From positions 40,961 through 104,960 of the forward strand of contig CAJQUW010002020.1 in the NCBI GenBank assembly GCA_907163375.1: a stretch of 64,000 nt of DNA. The letters run 5' to 3'. The position numbers and the translations under genes were made by a program. Below the pieces are notes generated by a model. The model searched no databases. It had not been told where the DNA came from and worked only from the letters and a program-made list of their open reading frames with translations. The stretch comes from Prostheceraeus crozeri (lineage: Eukaryota > Platyhelminthes > Polycladida > Euryleptidae). Position 1 is the first letter of the stretch. Each line of letters begins with the position of its first letter. Positions 60,501 to 64,000 of the stretch are shown here, piece by piece.

Positions 60501-60750
60501 GTGATCACAGATCTTGACATTAATGGACTTTGACTTCTGATAAATCTGGACAAAGGTGTACATGTGAAGGTGAAACCCCCAACAAAATGAGATGAAAATA
60601 TTATTTGCATGCGTCCGCTACTCATACAACCAAATGACATAAGCTTTGTTATTAGTGCCAGCATATCTTGCAAAATCCACTCACCCTTTGAGTAGCTCTA
60701 TCTGCATCGGCCCAAAGAAAGACTGAAATTAGAAAAAACACATTGCTCAT
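48541..60750 (-). CDS. PLB1: Phospholipase B1-like secreted lipase, whole gene of 9 coding exons
   Basis: An SGNH/GDSL hydrolase of the animal phospholipase B1 family, which removes acyl chains from phospholipids outside the cell. Exons in coding order: 60685-60750, 60210-60438, 51487-51595, 51367-51440, 51051-51291, 48957-49134, 48802-48894, 48669-48740, 48541-48579. The phases agree at all eight junctions; 1101 nt give 366 residues plus stop. Residues 1 to about 16 are a hydrophobic signal peptide. The nucleophile Ser59 lies in GIGDSLSAG, GGND at 175-178 is block III, and Asp310 and His313 in APDCFHF complete the triad. TQYRG, ILKKFNP and DFAVVLQPFF are PLB1 hallmarks. Vertebrate PLB1 has four such repeats and a membrane anchor; this gene has one repeat and no anchor. 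Intron 2 (51596-60209) is swollen by transposons. Confidence 0.92.
48669..48740 (-). CDS. PLB1: PLB1-like exon 8
   Basis: Twenty-four codons, MEPEGRKTE then NIVCPSS, matching the LEPVGQKT...ITCP part of PLB1. Acceptor ctacag, donor gtgagt, in phase 0 at both ends. Confidence 0.93.
48802..48894 (-). CDS. PLB1: PLB1-like exon 7: DxxH block
   Basis: Thirty-one codons with LAPDCFHF, in which the Asp and His complete the triad, then AALSLWRNM (family: AASALWNNM). The acceptor ends gaag, with a weak pyrimidine tract; the frame supports it. Confidence 0.93.
48957..49134 (-). CDS. PLB1: PLB1-like exon 6
   Basis: Encodes FWCKCAS, then LQNLTYELYAERRYEDRDDF and AVVLQPFF. The last matches the family motif DFTVVVQPFF. 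Acceptor ttttcag, donor gtaagt, ending in phase 0. Confidence 0.95.
49414..49650 (-). other. Unassigned ORF of 78 codons in a phospholipase intron
   Basis: On the - strand it reads NGKHGSSGSRSRAIVNNIQE and then a Gln/Leu-rich helix (MLQLLQLLRLNLLIEQF). Low-complexity composition; no known family and no strong splice acceptor. It may be chance or a relic. Confidence 0.2.
49708..50304 (-). mobile_element. Tc1/mariner-type transposon, 3' part
   Basis: The - strand frame 50304-49837 has FMLDGAPTHSA with one catalytic Asp, WIGQRGTVEWAARSIDLNSM with the last one about 35 residues on, and a C-terminus LCVAAGRQDFEHL. The end at 49708 reads CAGGGTGACCATAAAGTCGC after TA, a terminal sequence style of this superfamily. 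The other end is missing. It lies in the phospholipase intron between exons 5 and 6. Confidence 0.68.
51051..51291 (-). CDS. PLB1: PLB1-like exon 5: GGND block
   Basis: Encodes DYDWKLINLFIGGNDICDYC, then PEKYIENIRKAIDYFHENVP and RALVNLI. It carries the Asn of block III and the cysteines usual in PLB1. Acceptor cattcag, donor gtaagt. Confidence 0.96.
51367..51440 (-). CDS. PLB1: PLB1-like exon 4
   Basis: Seventy-four bases encoding HINDLFRGMPDQARKV and QRMRDTL, matching the helix with PxQAR in PLB1. Acceptor ctagcag, donor gtacgt. Confidence 0.92.
51487..51595 (-). CDS. PLB1: PLB1-like exon 3
   Basis: Follows gattttcag and encodes ILKKFNPKLTGFSTG then NVAVVGERAE, the block II region of PLB1 (family form LPNILKKFNP...AVAGARA). 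Ends two bases into a codon at gtatgt. Confidence 0.94.
52781..52848. repeat. Perfect-looking hairpin in the left arm of element C
   Basis: CCTTTCAAATGA-CAGCCTAAATCGTC pairs with GACGATTTAGGCTG-ATCATTTGAAAGG around a GC-rich centre (GGCGCGTAGCGCTA). The stem is about 26 bp. Confidence 0.85.
53092..53133. repeat. Short hairpin beside the Tc1 insertion
   Basis: AAATTAGACGGC (53092-53103) pairs exactly with GCCGTCTAATTT (53122-53133). It belongs to roughly 110 bases (53084-53146 plus 54543-54590) that are absent from the right arm of element C, probably a small element that Tc1 then entered. Confidence 0.6.
53147..54542 (-). mobile_element. Tc1-type DNA transposon, apparently whole, 1.4 kb
   Basis: Ends CTCAGTGACAAAAAGAATG and CTCACTGAGATAAATAATG (inverted) lie inside TA (53145-53146 and 54543-54544). 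The single - strand frame encodes a full transposase. It is nested in the left arm of element C. Confidence 0.9.
53300..54325 (-). CDS. Tc1 transposase, DD34E, unbroken
   Basis: 341 codons, the usual length of Tc1 transposases. The N-terminal half has two helix-turn-helix regions (SSTTVAKELKISRVVVWRWW, then SGRPRVSSKRTD as the GRPR-like hook). The catalytic residues are Asp in VLWTDESRF, Asp in FQDDNARPH and Glu in SPDLLPIEHCWDEL, with 34 residues between the last two. GGGSVMVWAG is also present. The frame can start at the TTG at 54325 or better at the ATG at 54311-54313. With all motifs and both ends present it may have moved recently. Confidence 0.92.
   Translation of the reverse strand: MTYEMAHDNFTRGMAIGMVRCGQSSTTVAKELKISRVVVWRWWCRWKAEGNVEKKNGSGRPRVSSKRTDARLVLAAKRNRFVSVPKLIVYWKVAGNVACSVRTAYRRLREAGIQSRRPAVRIPLSLEHRRRRVTWCQGHQSWSDSQWERVLWTDESRFTLDFKDVRIRVHRLPSERFAPCCVKEHDRYGGGSVMVWAGIWQNGKTPAIVVKGTLTGQRYADEIVTPVVVPAVTSNQLIFQDDNARPHRASVVSNRIASSGIPTLEWPSRSPDLLPIEHCWDELGRRVRERYNHPPVSLKMLADRLIEQWNLLDLAFIQRLCSYMPSRIDACLDARGGHTRF
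54945..55367 (+). pseudogene. Penelope-like GIY-YIG nuclease end (element C)
   Basis: The + strand frame reads LRSALRKKNKFGNNCQMIEC, NVVYKVTCLQCQHFYIGSTI and LHVRIKEHF, then IFKHLKNCN. This is the same domain as in element B and closely similar to it. A mirror copy lies on the - strand in the left arm (54629-54967). Confidence 0.78.
55096..56075 (+). repeat. Right arm of the element C palindrome
   Basis: The uninterrupted arm. It runs from CCTTACGAAAG through the GIY-YIG region and the 3' non-coding part to TTGCTAATACTTA. Confidence 0.9.
55759..55824. repeat. Same hairpin in the right arm of element C
   Basis: The inverted counterpart of 52781-52848, with the GC-rich centre TCTAGCGCTACGCGCCGA. 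Confidence 0.85.
56700..57600 (+). mobile_element. LINE C-terminal relic
   Basis: The frame at 56950-57231 reads CLGEFGLLPFEY, then YTWCRRIQKLLKQSNLTHLW, a pattern seen in the C-terminal region of some LINE polyproteins. Farther on, shifted frames give VEIIVHFICECPVYHDFR near 57500, the closing zinc-knuckle-like part. Several breaks. In phospholipase intron 2. Confidence 0.5.
57601..60209. other. Phospholipase intron 2, remainder
   Basis: No element ends or host exon recognised. An open frame of 95 codons (58509-58796, - strand) has no known match. Confidence 0.4.
60210..60438 (-). CDS. PLB1: PLB1-like exon 2: GDSL block
   Basis: Encodes FTCPISH, SVHKLRPSDIDVIAG, then GIGDSLSAG with the catalytic serine, then FTQYRGHSF and TTVPN. 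The order and spacing match the start of a PLB1 repeat. The donor gtaagt precedes the 8.6-kb intron. Confidence 0.95.
60685..60750 (-). CDS. PLB1: PLB1-like exon 1: signal peptide
   Basis: Twenty-two codons from ATG (60748-60750), beginning MSNVFFLISVFLWADA: a short hydrophobic core ending near Ala16, as in a cleavable signal peptide. The donor is gtgagt after 60685, in phase 0. It joins the acceptor after cccttag at 60439 rather than the nearby cag, because only the former keeps the frame. Confidence 0.82.
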
Positions 60751-61284
60751 CGAATATAAGAAAGAGGCAGGCCTGTAACCTAATTGTGAAAGCAGCATTA
60801 CAAACATATCATTAGAGGGTTGCCATAACGCTATAAGAGATATGTAAATATTATAAATTTATTTGTATAGCGAATGCAAGTATATATCCGTATATGTCTG
60901 TGCTGTAAATGGCAATAATTACCGGCAAAATTACGGGTGATAACTACTAATAATTTTTGAAGCTTCGATTTTATTTCAACGTAAATATATCCTTCTATCA
61001 CATGAATTTTCCCTAAGTTTATTAGTACTCTGGTTAGTAAGCTTCGTTATTGTTACTTTATCTGTAATTTGATGTTATACTTACATTTGAAATCGTTTTA
61101 TTCAATTGACTTGGACACATATCAGTATAATGACATGTGATTCGAGTTTCTACGCCACTAGACGCATGTGTGCCCTACCATCAGTGATCAATTCCCTTAT
61201 CCCTAATGCTTTGATGTCTTCGTATATTTTCTATATCTTCTTTCAAATTCTATACTTGTGCATTAATAATTTTCTGCAGCCCCT

Positions 61285-61610
61285 GGAGTTAGAAGTATGT
61301 GGGTGAGACACGAAGGCCGATTGAGGAGAGAAATAAGGAGCATTAACGTGTAGTACACAACATCGATGTGTAGAGGTCATGGGTATAGCGAAGCATGTGC
61401 ACCAGCATCAACATCGAGTTGACTTTGAAGGTCTTCGTGTAATTGACCTTGAAGAGAACTGGCGCAAACGGGTTGCAAAGGAGACTTTCTGGGCCAGGCG
61501 CCTTGGCAGTTGCAATAAAACGAAATATGACGTCAATGCCAGGTGGATAAAATGTTCAAAGTTTCTCCATAAGTATTATTTCTTTTGCTTTGCCAATTTT
61601 TTTATCTAGT
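61285..61610 (+). mobile_element. Penelope-like element E, GIY-YIG scrap
   Basis: In one frame YVGETRRPIEERNKEH (from about 61289) is a GIY-YIG core. In another, 61379-61609, HRVDFEGLRVIDLEENWRKR is the region that normally follows in such nucleases. A shift separates them and nothing else of the element remains. Confidence 0.55.
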
Positions 61611-64000
61611 ATTACTATCTAGTTCTATCTAGTATTACATATTCAGCATTATTTAGCAACATTCAGTATTATGTAAATTCTTTCATTGAATTTTTCTACA
61701 ACAGCTTTTTTCATTTTATTTCCTCTTTGTGATCGTGAATTTTTGCTTTTAGTATTGCTCTTTCAGTATTATTCATCAGTATTCAGCATCATATTATTTA
61801 TTCAGCAATTATCATTTTGGCCTTGTTTATCGATCAATTTTTTGTATAACTTCGTCTAGATGCATATAATTAGCTTTCAGCTTTCAATCTATAACTGGTC
61901 ATTCCTTCGAGCTTGATTTTTCATTGACTTTTCCTTTATTTTGTTATTATTATGTTGCTCATTAGATGCTAACGGGCTCTTTTTGTTTGCTACCATGTAC
62001 CTGTCAATCGTTGTGATTTGTATATTGTGACTTATATATTGACAGCAACCGAACAATTTCCAAATGGAGGGTCTGCTTTATCTGTGTATCAGCTAGTTGG
62101 TCCGACAATCTTCTTGACAAATCAAGCTGATCCCAAATGATTACCTGTGCATATAAAGGCTAGCTGCAAGGACGTAATGATTGACTCCCGCATGTTGTAT
62201 AGCTATGTCGGTACACTGCAACGGTTCGAAATGTGAAATCAACTAAATTGCAATGACACAACACACCGCATGGGAAATAGATAAACAAATACATCTGTTT
62301 TCTGATGAGTGTTATATGGCGTGGCTATACCAAGATTTGAAGTATGAGATAATTCATCAAAGTGGTGTTGAAAAAAAGAGTATATATTGCGGAATAGTAT
62401 CAAAGTCGTTTCATGTTCAATCTCTCGCAGCCCAGAACTAGTTTTCCCACAATCATTTTTCGATTGTTTTCATACCGTCTCATGGTCTTAGTTTTATTGA
62501 CATTTTAGTCATCACAAATGAAGGGACAAGATTGAAATTTTCAGAACATTTTGTTCACTTCATCAATTCAATGTTCAAATAAGTTCATGATTGAGTCGAC
62601 CGATTTCGTAGTTTACAACAAGGATATTGCAAAGATAATAAATAATTCAATTCCTTTAACTTTTAAATAAATGCATCAGATATTTTCAGATGGTGGACGT
62701 GGAAAAGAATTGTATAATTTGGCACTTTTTTAAAATCTGTTCTCTTTCCATCAAATTATCAAAAACTTTTTAGCTCCATTTATATCCTTTTACTCTCAGA
62801 ACTTCTGTGCATTTCTCTGGAAAAGCATGCCAGTAGCCTAGTAATGATAAAATGCAAATTGCCCATTAATTTTACCAGTGATATTAGGAGTGCATGGGGC
62901 TGTGAACTTTTACTTAGACTACCATTACAAAGAAACTACATAATCGTGGACCTAAATGAAAGTAGTCGTTAATCGGCATGTAATCTTGATAAGGAGGCAG
63001 TTTTCGTTTATCTGGAACAATCAATCTAAACAGAATGAGAAGCTTATAGCCAAATAAATGCGTCTGACTCTGTCGATTTCATTGTCGTTCTTTAGCGATC
63101 AAACCTAGACATTTTCACCGTTTTTGTGTGCGCGTGTGAGTGCGTGCATGCTTCCTCATTCGAGCAATGGGCCGAAACGCTCAATTTACTCATATTAGTC
63201 CGCTGTCCATTTTAGTTCCACCTCCCGTAATGGCAACCAAGTTTATAATCATATTTGAGCAATAACCTACTTACAGAAACATTGCAAAGTGGGCCTTCCG
63301 TGGACTTTTCGTTCACCGTCTGTAAGATGCCATGGCGAATCAAAGATTCAATGAAGCAAAAATTCTTTTTTTCTGGCAGCCTTCGTAAAACATTTTGACC
63401 AATACTTGAATGTTGGCGATTGAATGTGTAGGATCACAACTCGTAAACAGACTAGTATGTCCTTACAAAAATCTCATTGATGAGTTTGATAAAAAGTTCA
63501 AATAATTAATTCACAGAAATATACTAATAAACAGAAAAAAGTCATGAAAATTAACTGTTTAATGATGCTGAGGCTTTGCTGAGGTTGGCGTAAGCCTTAT
63601 AAGACTTTTAGCAAACATGGCCGTTTAGGGCTAAAAATTAAGCTTATATACGTGCATGTCAATGCGCCTAGTTGCGTTATTAGTAGGGCAATTTCTTATG
63701 ACCTACAAATCGAAAAATATGACCTAACAAAGCTTAAGATATAACCAAATATGACCTAAAAATACTAAATTAAAGTCTGACAAGATTTAAAAATCATGAA
63801 ATATAGCAAAAATTATGTTTCCATTTTCAGGCAAAAAGTTCAATTTAAGACAAATTAAAGCGATTTATCTCAAACTTTTCTTAAAGCATGCCCATTAAGA
63901 GTTTGTTGTGCAAAACAGTAGCCTACTGTAATTTACTTCGTTTCATGCTTGAAAAAGTCTGTCTTTGCAAAGTATCTTCTTCAACATGCATGGAGAAGAA
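61611..64000. other. Nothing recognised
   Basis: AT-rich. A run of CAGTATTA/CAGCATTATT words lies at 61610-61810. No coding signal of a known family. Confidence 0.4.

Overview
This is a window of an AT-rich animal (invertebrate) nuclear genome. Long introns with GT/AG borders, two host genes of animal type and many metazoan transposon families show this. The animal kind (flatworm, annelid, mollusc or other) cannot be settled from sequence alone.

Two host genes can be followed exon by exon. A spermidine synthase gene (SRM-like) lies on the + strand from 5022 to 29827: seven coding exons whose phases all agree, giving 298 residues. A secreted, single-domain phospholipase B1-like gene of the SGNH/GDSL family lies on the - strand from 60750 down to 48541: nine coding exons whose phases all agree, giving 366 residues with signal peptide, GDS, GGND and DxxH blocks.

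Most of the rest is mobile DNA, much of it inside introns. 1-4996: a direct repeat, a minisatellite and a hAT-type element inserted in the minisatellite with an 8-bp target duplication. SRM intron 1 (5153-9194): a PIF/Harbinger-type MITE with TTA duplication, a second hAT-type element and a nearly whole mariner. Intron 2: a long fold-back, a decayed mariner-like transposase and Penelope-like element A with a hammerhead ribozyme. Intron 3: a hAT MITE with perfect 8-bp duplication and a LINE 3' part. Intron 4: four 298-bp tandem units each bearing a tRNA-like gene. Intron 6: LINE and Penelope-like pieces and an unexplained small ORF.

29828-48540 has no recognised host gene. It holds a Kolobok-type (TTAA, THAP) element, several MITEs, Penelope-like element B with long inverted ends carrying ribozymes, nested hairpins and a LINE relic. 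48541-60750 is the phospholipase gene. Its 8.6-kb second intron contains element C, a Penelope-like copy arranged as an almost perfect palindrome of about 1 kb per arm, itself split by a Tc1 transposon with an unbroken transposase. 60751-64000 holds one more Penelope-like scrap and otherwise nothing recognised.

The strongest second-look items are the hammerhead ribozymes in Penelope-like elements A and B, the palindromic element C, the tRNA-like tandem array, the Kolobok element, and the orphan ORF at 28455-28574.
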